Assembly (NCBI GenBank): GCA_910580225.1
Contig: CAJTXE010000027.1
Location: 1 to 64,000 of the forward strand
Origin: an uncultured Acetatifactor sp.
GTDB taxonomy: Bacteria > Bacillota > Clostridia > Lachnospirales > Lachnospiraceae
Length of the DNA stretch: 64,000 nucleotides
Reading direction: 5' to 3'
The position numbers and the translations under genes are program-made. A model generated the notes under the pieces. It ran no database searches, was not told where the DNA came from, and saw nothing but the letters and a program-made list of their open reading frames with translations. Of this stretch, positions 1 through 9,437 are shown in pieces. Numbering within the stretch: the first letter of the stretch is position 1; each line of letters opens with the position of its first letter.

Positions 1-296
1 ACCGTCCTCTACGGAGAGCGGCTGACACAATATCTGTAGATCTGCAAAAAGGAAAACCTGGGGCAGCGCACAGTGGAGAAATGCTGCTGTCCCCAGCCCC
101 ATTCCGTCGACATCTATAGAATTACCGCAAAACCCAAACCAATTTTTCCCTTACCTTATTAACCGAATATAAATAAGCAATGTGCCTTGGCACACAAAAA
201 GCACTCGAATCATATAAAAACTCTTTTCGTAGAGTAAAAACAGGCTGTGTTTTTCCTGTGAGGCATCATATTCTTCTACCACATTGATAAATCCAT
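1..296. other. Region left of hsdR, no complete gene
   Basis: The first 39 bases stay open on the plus strand and end in TAG (residues TVLYGERLTQYL), so they may be the last codons of a gene outside the window; the stretch is too short to identify. A hairpin with arms CTGGGG(A)CAGC lies around 57-96 and a short TGTGCC/GGCACA inverted repeat at 181-194. An AAAAACA/TGTTTTT hairpin near 237-256 could serve as a weak terminator for the leftward hsd operon. I see no other gene here. Confidence 0.3.
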
Positions 297-3200
297 CTAT
301 GCAGCCTCTTTATATCGTGTATAAACATACTCATAAATCTGTTGGCGGTACACCGAAATACTTACTTCGTCATAACATTCCGGCAGCTGTGCCCAGAGAG
401 TATCACGAATCAGATTATCTACGGCTGCTTTCGTTTCCTGTTTATCTGTCCAATGATCCAGTTCCGAAATCTTTGCTTTGAGTTTCTGAAGCAACGTGGC
501 TGCAACCTCTTTCAATTTCCTGATATCGTTCTTGCTCAAATCCTCTCGGAACAGCATATCGTAGAGTGAAAGTTCCTCATCACTGGCAAAGCCTTCACGA
601 AGATAACGCTGTTCTTCCTGGTTCATACTGTTTGCCAGATCCATCAAATCCATAAAGGTCTTTTCGATCGTTGCCCTGTCCTGTTCACTGTTGTAATCGT
701 CAATAATCTGTTGGTATCGTTCATAATAATTGATACGCTTCGGATTGGCAGACAGCATCTTATCCAATTTCATCTGGATAAGTTCTTCCAAATCCTTTAA
801 TACAAGATTCTTTTTCTTAACCTTTGCAAACTCTCTGCGAAGCAAATCAAAGTCAATAGCGCTGATATCAAAACGGCATGGTTCTTCACGTATCATCATC
901 GGCGTAGGCTGAATTTCAATATATGAACTGATAATTGTATTAATCTGCACCATCAAATCTGTTGTGTTAACATGCTTACGCTTTTTCTGAAGTTCTGCAT
1001 AAATAGCTGCGATTGCTTCATATTCCCTGCGGGTATGGTCTGTAATATTATTATGGTCAATATATTTCATAAGTCGATTCAGCTCTGACGCATAGGTGGT
1101 AAAAGTTTTCTTATCTTCAATCGTTCCACAAACAGCATTCGCAGCTTCCTGCAGATAAGACAACTTCATGAAACCACAGGCATAAATCATCATCTGCAGA
1201 TTAAAATCATTTTGTGACAAAAATGCTTTTGCTTTTGCGACAGTTTCAATGATACGAGCTATCAGTTTGTCTTTGTTTATGGTAGGATCCGGCCCGCCAT
1301 TTCCGCCAACAGTGGTTGTATAATCCGCTAATGCTTTTCTGAGTGCCTTTACGACGCCTATATAGTCAATGATTAAACCATTACTCTTGCCTTCACTGAC
1401 ACGATTTGCACGAGCGATTGTCTGCATCAGTGTATGTGCCTTCAACGGCTTGTCCAGATATAAGCAGGACAAGCACTTTACATCAAATCCGGTGAGCCAC
1501 ATGGCGCAGACGAAAACCACACGAAGTGGATTTTTGGAGTCTTTAAATTCTTTATCCAGTTCACGCTTTTCCATCTTTGCTCTGTGATATTTAATATCTA
1601 AATCCCACTTTTTAAAAGTTTGGATTTCATTCTGCTCCTGGCTGATCACTACAGCCATTTCTGTTTCCTGCATCCACTGCAACCTACGTTGGAGTTCCTG
1701 TGCTTCCTGCTGAGTGGCTGATTTTATTTTTGCTTTCAGCTTCCCTGTTTCTTCTTTCCAGTATTCCTGCACATAATTATACATACGGACGCAGGTAACC
1801 TTATTCAGACAGACAAACATAGCCTTTCCGCTTGTCCACAAATCGGAATAATGATTTACAAAATCACGGGCAATCGATTTTAATCTCGGCTCTGCTGTCA
1901 GCAGATGTATCTCTTTCGCAAATTCCGCTTCCAGTTTATCCTGCTGGTCTACATCAAGATCCGCATTTTCAATGGCATCCAGAATCTGTTCTGTAATTTT
2001 CGGGTTATGTAAGTCCGCAATCTTTTCGCCACGGTTTTCATAATACAGCGGAACCGTAGCACCATCATCTACCGCTCTTTTGAAGTCATAAACAGATACA
2101 TAGCCGCCGAATGTACGAGCGGTAATATTGTCACTGGACAGAAGCGGTGTTCCGGTAAATCCGATACGTGCTGCAGTAGGCAGTAATTTCATCATATGAT
2201 CTGCAAAGATGCCATACTGGCTGCGGTGAGCTTCATCAGACATAATGATAATATCGTGGTCCGGATAGATCGGTTCTGCACTTGGTTTGTTAAACTTCTG
2301 AATAAGCGTAAAGATAAAACTTGGGTTGCCTTTCAGTTTCCGCACAAGGTCATCCCCGCTTGTGGCAATAAACTTTGCCGCTTTTGTCTTACCAAGCAAG
2401 CCACAGTTTTCAAACGTATCACTAATCTGGGAATTCAATTCATCACGGTCAGTAAGAATTACGAACGTTGGAGAACCTTCAAATTTTCTGCGCACTTTCT
2501 GCGCAAGAAATACCATGGAATAACTTTTGCCTGAGCCTTGCGTATGCCAAAATACCCCCAGCTTACCATCATTCAGTTTCCTTGCAGCATACGCTTTCAC
2601 TGCCTCATTTACACCGAGATACTGATGGTTACGGGCAAGAATTTTAGCTGTATGTCCGCCGGAATGGTCATATAGAATAAAGTTTTCAAACAGATCAAGG
2701 AAGTTCTCTTTTCTGCAAATGCCACGAAGCATTGTTTCAAGAGCTACATTCCCCTGTTCCTTTTCTGCAAGACGCTTCCACTCATGGAAAAACTCATATT
2801 TACTGCCAAGAGTACCAATCTTTGCCTCCGTACCATTAGACAACATAAGAAACGCATTATAATAGAACAGATGCGGGATGGTATCCTGATAATCTGTATA
2901 GTTATCCTCATATGCGCTTTGTACATCAACCGTATTCTTTTTCAGTTCCACGAAAAGCAATGGAATGCCATTTACAAAACCCACAATGTCTGTTCTGCGA
3001 CGATATAAAGCACCGTGAATTTTCAATTCTTTCACAGCAAGGAAATAGTTGTTATCGGGATTTTGGAAATCAATTACAGCTGCTTTCTTCGTTTCTGTCT
3101 GCCCATTAGGCTTCTTTACCGTAACAAGAATGCCGTCACGAATAAGGAAATATTTTTCTTCATTCACCTGCAAAGGAGAAGATGTGGAAAGTCTGTTTTC

Positions 3201-3437
3201 CAATGCTTTTTGCGCTTCGGAAATCTGGCTTTCATTTATCCACGGATTCAGCGTCTTCAGTGCCTCATGGAAATAACGAAGCAGCAATATTTCTTTATAA
3301 CTTTCTCTGCCGAAAGTGCCGTTTTTCCCTAAAACTTCTGTATTGTAAGCGAACCGGACATCCCAGCCCAGTTCGTCACGGAGCAGATTACCGGCACTTT
3401 CCTGAACGAGTATATTTTCGGAATAATCGTAGCTCAT
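297..3437 (-). CDS. hsdR: Type I restriction endonuclease subunit R (HsdR)
   Basis: This is the motor and nuclease subunit of a type I restriction-modification enzyme, which translocates unmodified DNA and cuts it. The 1046-residue length fits the family. The nuclease core is seen as D150 with VELKK (E164, K166). The Superfamily 2 helicase motor has Walker A GSGKS at 301-305, the DEAH box at 401-404 and a GFTGTP motif after it, and the C-terminal third is helical as expected for the HsdM-contacting part. The ATG follows AAGGGGATGGAAAT. It is the last gene of the operon hsdM-hsdS-KAP-hsdR, starting 15 bases after the KAP gene. No frameshift or missing motif is visible, so it is probably active. 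Confidence 0.96.
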   Translation of the reverse strand: MSYDYSENILVQESAGNLLRDELGWDVRFAYNTEVLGKNGTFGRESYKEILLLRYFHEALKTLNPWINESQISEAQKALENRLSTSSPLQVNEEKYFLIRDGILVTVKKPNGQTETKKAAVIDFQNPDNNYFLAVKELKIHGALYRRRTDIVGFVNGIPLLFVELKKNTVDVQSAYEDNYTDYQDTIPHLFYYNAFLMLSNGTEAKIGTLGSKYEFFHEWKRLAEKEQGNVALETMLRGICRKENFLDLFENFILYDHSGGHTAKILARNHQYLGVNEAVKAYAARKLNDGKLGVFWHTQGSGKSYSMVFLAQKVRRKFEGSPTFVILTDRDELNSQISDTFENCGLLGKTKAAKFIATSGDDLVRKLKGNPSFIFTLIQKFNKPSAEPIYPDHDIIIMSDEAHRSQYGIFADHMMKLLPTAARIGFTGTPLLSSDNITARTFGGYVSVYDFKRAVDDGATVPLYYENRGEKIADLHNPKITEQILDAIENADLDVDQQDKLEAEFAKEIHLLTAEPRLKSIARDFVNHYSDLWTSGKAMFVCLNKVTCVRMYNYVQEYWKEETGKLKAKIKSATQQEAQELQRRLQWMQETEMAVVISQEQNEIQTFKKWDLDIKYHRAKMEKRELDKEFKDSKNPLRVVFVCAMWLTGFDVKCLSCLYLDKPLKAHTLMQTIARANRVSEGKSNGLIIDYIGVVKALRKALADYTTTVGGNGGPDPTINKDKLIARIIETVAKAKAFLSQNDFNLQMMIYACGFMKLSYLQEAANAVCGTIEDKKTFTTYASELNRLMKYIDHNNITDHTRREYEAIAAIYAELQKKRKHVNTTDLMVQINTIISSYIEIQPTPMMIREEPCRFDISAIDFDLLRREFAKVKKKNLVLKDLEELIQMKLDKMLSANPKRINYYERYQQIIDDYNSEQDRATIEKTFMDLMDLANSMNQEEQRYLREGFASDEELSLYDMLFREDLSKNDIRKLKEVAATLLQKLKAKISELDHWTDKQETKAAVDNLIRDTLWAQLPECYDEVSISVYRQQIYEYVYTRYKEAA

Positions 3438-3452
3438 ATTTCCATCCCCTTT

Positions 3453-4820
3453 TTACCTCATCATGTTTATAGTTTCAACAAATTTTTTCAATTCCTTATT
3501 ATTTTGGGAAATCACCTCATATGAATCTCCCTTAGTATACAGAACTATAGTATTTTTATTCTTTCCATGCATCCAATACCATGTAAAAATAATAGCACCA
3601 TATAAACTAGCTTTACTCGGCAAAATATAACATAGTGGTTCATCAGAAAGATTGCGTCGACTACCAAAAGGTATTTGTTCAAATTTTTCTTTAAAAAAAG
3701 TCGAAAACACCGGTTTGCTTTTCCCCCTGGATGATGTAAATGCAATTCCCAAATTATCCATATCTACTGTTTTTTCAAGAAATTTTGCATCTTCATTATA
3801 TATAAAAAGCATAACTGCAAGTATCAGCTCCATGCACATAAAAGAATAGTCTTTCTTATTTGTGTACAGTAGCTTGTGGGTTAACATCACCTTTTTGATA
3901 ATCTGTTCCTGTGTTCGTATATCTATATCTTTAAAAATATTTTGCAAGCATTCCTCTATGGAATCATCAAATGGGAAAATTTCCTTATCAAACAAATCTA
4001 TGTATGCAGCATATTTCTCGACTATTTTTTCTGATGGCATTCCATAATCAAGCTTTATTTCAAAATTAAAAAATTTTTCAAGATACTTTTCCGGGCTTTC
4101 AAAACCAAAAATCTGCTTTACGCTGGACATTAATTGTTTTTTATCAACTGCAATAATCATTATTGTGTTGTTATTGTTTTCTGTTAGATGATGGAGCCTT
4201 TCCAATATTTTTATAGCATATTCAGGTAAGCATCTATCAAGTTCATCCACGATAATAGTAACCGTATACTTTTCTGCCAACTCCTGCAGAAGTGTAATTA
4301 ATTCATCCATTACTTTATTGAAACCAAAATAAACATCATACTCATGTATTTTTTCATAAGCCTCTGCACCATCTTTTTTACCTTTTAAAACGGTTTCATA
4401 TGCTTTCTGAAAGTCCATTCCTGTTTTTTCTTTTACCACTGCATTCCCAAGGGAAAGCAAAGAAACGCCCGTCGCTTTCAACATACCAAGTATTTCTCGT
4501 TTTTCTTTACAGTCTGGAAACAATTTTGTTTTTTTCTCAATCGTAGAAATCATTGTTGACACAATTGCAACAAGTGGTTCTTCATAATAATCATATTGCC
4601 AACTATTATATCGAATAATAAAATATTTATCTGTAGAAGTCTCTTCGGATTGAAATTCACCTAATTTTTCTTCAAACATATCCAATACAAAGCTTTTACC
4701 GCTTCCCCATGCGCCATTTAACGCAAAACAAGTAGATGCTTTATTGTCAGAAATGTTTTCCATTACCTGTAAAAGATCATCCACGAATTTACCTCGATTT
4801 AGAATATCAATCTTATTCAT
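3453..4820 (-). CDS. KAP family P-loop NTPase inside the hsd operon
   Basis: The 455-residue protein has the KAP NTPase hallmarks: Walker A GAWGSGKS near residues 36-43, a YNSWQYD motif just after it, and Walker B IIVDELDR near residue 190. KAP proteins are STAND-related ATPases, some of them linked to phage exclusion (PifA of plasmid F belongs to the family). I see no clear paired membrane helices in the insert, unlike membrane-bound KAP proteins. Its ATG overlaps the hsdS stop by four bases (ATGA) and hsdR begins 15 bases after its stop, so it is co-transcribed and translationally coupled with a type I restriction system. It is more AT-rich than the hsd genes, which suggests a later insertion. 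A defence role is inferred from context only. Confidence 0.85.
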   Translation of the reverse strand: MNKIDILNRGKFVDDLLQVMENISDNKASTCFALNGAWGSGKSFVLDMFEEKLGEFQSEETSTDKYFIIRYNSWQYDYYEEPLVAIVSTMISTIEKKTKLFPDCKEKREILGMLKATGVSLLSLGNAVVKEKTGMDFQKAYETVLKGKKDGAEAYEKIHEYDVYFGFNKVMDELITLLQELAEKYTVTIIVDELDRCLPEYAIKILERLHHLTENNNNTIMIIAVDKKQLMSSVKQIFGFESPEKYLEKFFNFEIKLDYGMPSEKIVEKYAAYIDLFDKEIFPFDDSIEECLQNIFKDIDIRTQEQIIKKVMLTHKLLYTNKKDYSFMCMELILAVMLFIYNEDAKFLEKTVDMDNLGIAFTSSRGKSKPVFSTFFKEKFEQIPFGSRRNLSDEPLCYILPSKASLYGAIIFTWYWMHGKNKNTIVLYTKGDSYEVISQNNKELKKFVETINMMR

Positions 4821-5959
4821 TGCTTGTACCTCAATTCTCCGTTCATTAGTTTTGGCAGTAAACGGTCACGGGCTTCCTGGACCAACGAAATCTGTATCTT
4901 TAATGCCTCGATTTTTTTCTGAAATGATTCACAATTCTGATTAAATCGAATCAAAATATCCCCATCTGGCACAAATACCAGTATTTCTTCCAACATTCTC
5001 TTAGTCAAGAATTTAATAGTAGAGCCGCTTGCACCTTGAAACAGTTGGCGCATACTATCTTTCACAGCATAATAAAGTAAGTATAAACTATCTGAATTAT
5101 GTGGTGAAAATACATATGTCCTTTGATAAGCTTCAAACTGCCCTCTATAAAGTTTTACATTAAAGTCACCATTTCCAGCCAATATAACTGCATCGCAATC
5201 AAACGAATATGATGGAGCTTTTATTGGTTCCTGCGCACAAGTAAAGAACAAATATTTCCCGTTGTCTATTCCAAAATTAGCATCTTTTTTACCTGTAACT
5301 ATAGGTGCTATTTTTGCAAGGCCAACTTTTTTCCACCCCTCTGGCACACCATCAACGATCTTCACATCTTCATATCCTGGAAAACGCAAATCTACAAACC
5401 ATTTTTTATAGAGACGCTGTGCTGCTTCTTCGAGGAGTTTGATTTGTTTTTGATTATTATCAATCAAATTATCAAAAGATTCCAAATAATATCCAATCCG
5501 TCTTTGAACACCCAATGGTGGTTTATCTATTACAACTTCTTTTAGCTTTTGACCAGGCATGTGCATTATTGTTGCACCTGTGTAATACTGTTTAAGAGTA
5601 CCCTGTTTTCCAGCTAAAAGGAACCAATAATAGACATACCTATAGTCCATTTCTTCATTTACTCTTACACGATGCAAAGCTTTTTGGATTTTCATATTTG
5701 GAAGTACTTCTTTCCAAATCGCACATCTTCCAGGTTCTCCGCCTTCACATATAATCAAATCTCCATATTTTATACCATATCTTTCATCCTCATAATCTTC
5801 AAATTTCATTTTTTGAAGATTTTCTAAATCAAAAGATCCCCAACGCACATTAACATTTGCAAGATATAGCTTATATGTCCCCTTATTTTTCCTTTGATCT
5901 AACATTTTTCCTAAGCAAGATTCAGATACGTCACCTAATTTTACCTTCTCCCAACTCAT
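4817..5959 (-). CDS. hsdS: Type I restriction-modification specificity subunit (HsdS)
   Basis: This subunit sets the DNA target of both the methyltransferase and the nuclease complex. The 380 residues follow the usual plan: target recognition domain 1 (about 1-150), a central helical spacer with PPLGVQRRIGYYLESFDNLI and KKWFVDLRFPGYE, target recognition domain 2 beginning at GWKKVGLAKIAP, and a C-terminal helix ending LLPKLMNGEL. Two recognition domains predict a bipartite target site. It overlaps hsdM by four bases upstream and the KAP gene by four bases downstream. No duplicate or silent hsdS cassette or flanking inverted repeat is visible nearby, so phase variation by inversion is not supported. 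Confidence 0.94.
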   Translation of the reverse strand: MSWEKVKLGDVSESCLGKMLDQRKNKGTYKLYLANVNVRWGSFDLENLQKMKFEDYEDERYGIKYGDLIICEGGEPGRCAIWKEVLPNMKIQKALHRVRVNEEMDYRYVYYWFLLAGKQGTLKQYYTGATIMHMPGQKLKEVVIDKPPLGVQRRIGYYLESFDNLIDNNQKQIKLLEEAAQRLYKKWFVDLRFPGYEDVKIVDGVPEGWKKVGLAKIAPIVTGKKDANFGIDNGKYLFFTCAQEPIKAPSYSFDCDAVILAGNGDFNVKLYRGQFEAYQRTYVFSPHNSDSLYLLYYAVKDSMRQLFQGASGSTIKFLTKRMLEEILVFVPDGDILIRFNQNCESFQKKIEALKIQISLVQEARDRLLPKLMNGELRYKQ

Positions 5960-7812
5960 AGCCCCATCTCCTTCATATTCTTAGAAATGGTATCCATCAA
6001 CTCATTAGATTCTGCCTGTAGAGATAAAAGCTCACGATGAATTTCAGCCATACGTTCTTCAAAATCCACGCCATCGTCTTCTACAGGCGCAACGCCAACA
6101 TAAGCTCCCGATGTCAGAGACCAGCCTTTTTCTTCAATGCTGATTTTGTTTTCACTTTCATCTTTGGCATTATCTTTAGCGACATCTGTTGTATAGGCCG
6201 CCTTGCAAAGACCAGGAATATCTTTATATTCACCATTGCCAAATTTTTCATACAGCCAGTTTGCTTCCTTTGCAACAGTGACTTCTTCATTCTTACCGGC
6301 AATCATTTCGTCATATTCAGTCTGAATACGTTTTTTATCGCCTCGCCCTGCATGTTCAACTTCCATTTTTGAGCGCTTCTGCAGGTCTTTCAACTCCTCT
6401 TTCAACTGATGAAGAATACTTTCAAAATTGCCATTTCCTAATATAGTTCTATATTCATCCAGTAATGCTGTGTATTTTTCTGTTTCACCACGATAAAGCC
6501 ATACAATAGCATTTAAATTTTTAAGCTGCCATTCTGACCATTCATTCAATGTACGGTCAACGACTGTGTAATAGTTTCTGGCATCAATAAACAGAACTTT
6601 ATCCTTGATTGCTTCGTTTTTATTTTTATCAAAGAACCACAGGGAGCAAGGCAGAGATTTTGTGTAAAAGAAGTTATTTCCCACACTAATCATTACATCT
6701 ACATGGCCTGTTTCTACCAATTTCTGACGAATATCTTTGCCCTGGCCGTCCGTTGCAGACGAAGCCATAACAAAACCGGCACGGCCTTTTTCGTTCAAAT
6801 AGCTGTAGAAGTAAGAAATCCACAAATAGTTTCCGTTTCCAACTTCTTTATTTTTATTAACACTTGGCATACCAAAGGGCAGACGTTTTGCACTTTCACA
6901 AGACTCTGCTTTCACTTTGTCCACATTAAAAGGCGGATTTGCCATTACATAGTCACAGCAGCCGTCAAGGTTGTGAGCATCGTGATAGAAGCTGTTCGCT
7001 TCATCACCCGATTTAATAACACCTGTAAGACCGTGAACAGCCATATTCATCAGGCACAGCTGCGCATTATATTCCACCTTTTCCTGTCCATAAAATGTCA
7101 TCGCGTTGTTGGCATTCATACCGGACTGATTTACAAAGTCGCCGGATTGAATGAACATACCACCTGAACCACAGGCAGGATCAAGCAAAATACCACTTTT
7201 TGGTTCGAGAATATTTACAATCATTTTTACCAAAGATTTTGGTGTAAAGAAGACTCCGTCATCAGATGCAATATTTTTAGCAAATTTGTTAAGGAAATAT
7301 TCATAGATACGCCCAATAATATCTCCGCCTACTTCGTCAAGTGCACTGTTATTAAAAATACGAAGAAGCTCTGATAAAAGCTCGTCCGAAAAATCAGTAT
7401 AACTCTTAGGCAATACACCTGTAAGCTGTTCGCTTTGTTCTTCTATCAGTGCCATTGCGTTATTCACTACTTCACCCAGGCTGGCCATTGGCTGTCCGTC
7501 TCGATTCACTAACCCTGCAGATGCAAGATCGTCCGGAAGATTTAATAAATAATCGTACTGTGCTTCTTTGGGAAGAAACAGTGCACTTTTAGCTGCAAAG
7601 TCACTTGCTTCTACCGGCATTACTCTGCCGCCACGAGACGGACGATTTTTAAGAATTTCCGCCTCTGCCATTTTAAATCGGCTATATGCATAACGCAGAA
7701 AAATCAAGCCAAGTACCGGCATACAGTACTGGTTGGATGTTAGTTTTGAACCTGCACGAAGCAGGTCAGCTGATTCCCACAATTCTGATTCTAATTTACG
7801 AATATTAATCAT
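5956..7812 (-). CDS. hsdM: Type I restriction-modification DNA methyltransferase (HsdM)
   Basis: This is an adenine-N6 methyltransferase that protects host DNA and forms the core of the restriction complex. The S-adenosylmethionine motif DPACGSGGMF is at residues 211-220 and the catalytic NPPF motif at 292-295. The first 160 residues form the HsdM N-terminal helical domain and the C-terminal 100 residues are charged and helical. At 618 residues it is in the longer class of HsdM. The ATG is preceded by GAGGAAAAACCA. It is the first gene of the hsd operon; I did not find a strong promoter in the 114 bases between it and the AlbA_2 gene upstream. Confidence 0.95.
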   Translation of the reverse strand: MINIRKLESELWESADLLRAGSKLTSNQYCMPVLGLIFLRYAYSRFKMAEAEILKNRPSRGGRVMPVEASDFAAKSALFLPKEAQYDYLLNLPDDLASAGLVNRDGQPMASLGEVVNNAMALIEEQSEQLTGVLPKSYTDFSDELLSELLRIFNNSALDEVGGDIIGRIYEYFLNKFAKNIASDDGVFFTPKSLVKMIVNILEPKSGILLDPACGSGGMFIQSGDFVNQSGMNANNAMTFYGQEKVEYNAQLCLMNMAVHGLTGVIKSGDEANSFYHDAHNLDGCCDYVMANPPFNVDKVKAESCESAKRLPFGMPSVNKNKEVGNGNYLWISYFYSYLNEKGRAGFVMASSATDGQGKDIRQKLVETGHVDVMISVGNNFFYTKSLPCSLWFFDKNKNEAIKDKVLFIDARNYYTVVDRTLNEWSEWQLKNLNAIVWLYRGETEKYTALLDEYRTILGNGNFESILHQLKEELKDLQKRSKMEVEHAGRGDKKRIQTEYDEMIAGKNEEVTVAKEANWLYEKFGNGEYKDIPGLCKAAYTTDVAKDNAKDESENKISIEEKGWSLTSGAYVGVAPVEDDGVDFEERMAEIHRELLSLQAESNELMDTISKNMKEMGL

Positions 7813-7926
7813 TGGTTTTTCCTCATGTTTGCTTCTTAATGATTTTTAAAATATACTGGTATGAAAATTTTCCTCTGGTTGTATACACGGCACTTCCTTT
7901 CCCAATACCGTAGACCATGAACGACA

Positions 7927-9255
7927 TTATTGAATGACAACCCACATTCCATCACGCTTAGATCCCATACGTTCTATTTTTCCTTTTTTCCGAAGACTAA
8001 CAAAAGTGCGCTCAATAGTACGTTTTGTAACTCCTATTTCTGCCGCAATCACATCGGCAGTTCTATCCGAATTTTCGATTAGCAATCTCAAAACAGCCTT
8101 TTCTGTTTTATTCAAACCGACATTCAAACCGACATTCAAACCGACATTTTTGTTGCTTAGTTCCAATACCCTTTTATCAAAAGGTATCTTACACTTTACA
8201 TAATTATCAGTAATTTCAAAGATTTCCTTGCCATATTTTTTAATAATGGTTGGAACACCATGACCAGTATGTTCCGTCAGCCCCAGATTCAAAAAGATTC
8301 TCATCAATGTAGAGTTTCTTGGATGACTGATTCCTTCATAGAAGTCTTCTATCGTCATTCCATTGGGAAGTCCTCCGTGTGATAATATTTCCATGCGATC
8401 ACTAAAGACAGAGATCTGTGGCTCTGTAATCGTCCAATCGTTATGAACCAACGCATTTAGTATCGCCTCGTTTACGGCATCATAATCAAAAAGGTATCTG
8501 TCCTTTCTTGGCCTAACTGTAGTATCAGAAATACATATATTTTCTGCAGACAATCTTGCTTTGATTTTTTCATAAACCGACAAGATACATCCGTATCCAT
8601 AATCATTTCTTTCGGATATCGCTGCCTTATCGACACCACTAAATCTCACAAAAATAAATGGAATATTATTTTTATCAGCCAGGAGTTCGGCTAAAAGATT
8701 ATATTCGCCGTCTTTATTGCGAAGATTAAAGTTCGCCTCTATTGAAGAATCCTCAATATGAAAGCCTTTTTCCGAATAATATATTTTAAGTTCTCTAAAA
8801 GAAAGGTCTGTACGAGATGCTCTTTTCTTTATCATGTATTCTTCATCATAGAAATTCTTCTCATAACGAACTCGAATCTGCTCTGCTGTCATCTCCTTAC
8901 AGGTAGTACCGATTCGAATCACACATCCATTTGAAGAAAAACCATACTTTTTCTGACAATAGATATTCCTTGTCCCCTTCGAAATAAATAAAACTATGAG
9001 AGTCTTTCCGGAATCAAATTTAAGTTCCGTCCTAATTTCTTCCTGAGGATTAGGTTCTATCTGCATAGTGATGATATCAGATATTCTTTTCAATGTTTCA
9101 TCAATTTTATCAACACCTATAATGTTGCCATTATCGTCAACACCTATAATAATCTGACCACCATTGGCATTAAGAAATGCCACAATCTCCCTGCATATCG
9201 TATCTGTGTATTTTGCTTTTAATTCGACTTTTTCAGATTCTATATACTGGCTCAT
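7927..9255 (-). CDS. AlbA_2/Schlafen-type ATP-binding regulator
   Basis: The N-terminal domain (ESEKVELKAKYTDTI to about residue 120) matches the AlbA_2 nucleic-acid-binding fold of Schlafen-like proteins. A GHKL-type ATPase part follows (NEAILNALVHNDW, GLTEHTGHGVP), and the last 65 residues are a winged helix (GVTKRTIERTFVSLRKKGKI). Just before the winged helix lies a triple NVGLN repeat coded by three 12-bp units. The family is usually found beside mobile elements and restriction systems and is thought to act as a regulator. I chose ATG 9255 because AAAGAGG lies before it; an in-frame TTG seven codons upstream has no better site. A good promoter lies at 9296-9324. It sits directly upstream of hsdM and may regulate the island. 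Confidence 0.85.
   Translation of the reverse strand: MSQYIESEKVELKAKYTDTICREIVAFLNANGGQIIIGVDDNGNIIGVDKIDETLKRISDIITMQIEPNPQEEIRTELKFDSGKTLIVLFISKGTRNIYCQKKYGFSSNGCVIRIGTTCKEMTAEQIRVRYEKNFYDEEYMIKKRASRTDLSFRELKIYYSEKGFHIEDSSIEANFNLRNKDGEYNLLAELLADKNNIPFIFVRFSGVDKAAISERNDYGYGCILSVYEKIKARLSAENICISDTTVRPRKDRYLFDYDAVNEAILNALVHNDWTITEPQISVFSDRMEILSHGGLPNGMTIEDFYEGISHPRNSTLMRIFLNLGLTEHTGHGVPTIIKKYGKEIFEITDNYVKCKIPFDKRVLELSNKNVGLNVGLNVGLNKTEKAVLRLLIENSDRTADVIAAEIGVTKRTIERTFVSLRKKGKIERMGSKRDGMWVVIQ
8113..8148 (-). repeat. Three tandem 12-bp repeats coding VGLN units
   Basis: The unit AATGTCGGTTTG (minus strand) occurs three times head to tail at 8113-8124, 8125-8136 and 8137-8148, coding NVGL three times. 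Two near-copies of the same unit lie at 9327-9350, at the 3' end of the integrase remnant. Confidence 0.9.
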
Positions 9256-9295
9256 ATACGATATCCTCTTTCTCAAGTTAACTAATGTTTATTAA

Positions 9296-9324
9296 AGTAT
9301 ATCATTTTGACGACATTATTTCAA
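9296..9324 (-). promoter_or_regulatory. Promoter of the AlbA_2-type gene
   Basis: On the minus strand TTGAAA (9319-9324) and TATACT (9296-9301) are separated by 17 bases, a near-consensus sigma-A promoter pointing at the AlbA_2 gene. One ATGTCG word lies in the spacer, and two ATGTCGGTTT units (9327-9350) lie directly upstream of the -35 box, so the repeats are placed where an operator or activator site could be. Confidence 0.65.
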
Positions 9325-9437
9325 TATAAACCGACATTCAAACCGACATCTTTGTGTAAAAAAGGAGATTTTTCTTGATTTTGGGGCGTTTCCTCATAGC
9401 CGATGTGCGTGTAGGTGTTCAGCATAACGCCGATGTT
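9321..9437 (-). pseudogene. C-terminal remnant of a tyrosine integrase
   Basis: A 38-codon open stretch on the minus strand begins NIGVMLNTYTHIGYEE and ends at TGA (9321-9323). The MLNTYTH part matches the C-terminal end of phage and transposon tyrosine recombinases, including the catalytic tyrosine (consensus TL-x-YTH). The rest of the recombinase is missing. Directly upstream, in another frame, lies the 5' part of an excisionase gene, so a deletion has joined xis to the end of int. The remnant ends DVGLNVGLY, coded by the same 12-bp unit found inside the AlbA_2 gene. Confidence 0.7.

Noticed and set aside
4817..5959. Phase-variable hsdS shufflon
   Set aside because: Only one hsdS is present, without inverted repeats or a recombinase gene next to it.
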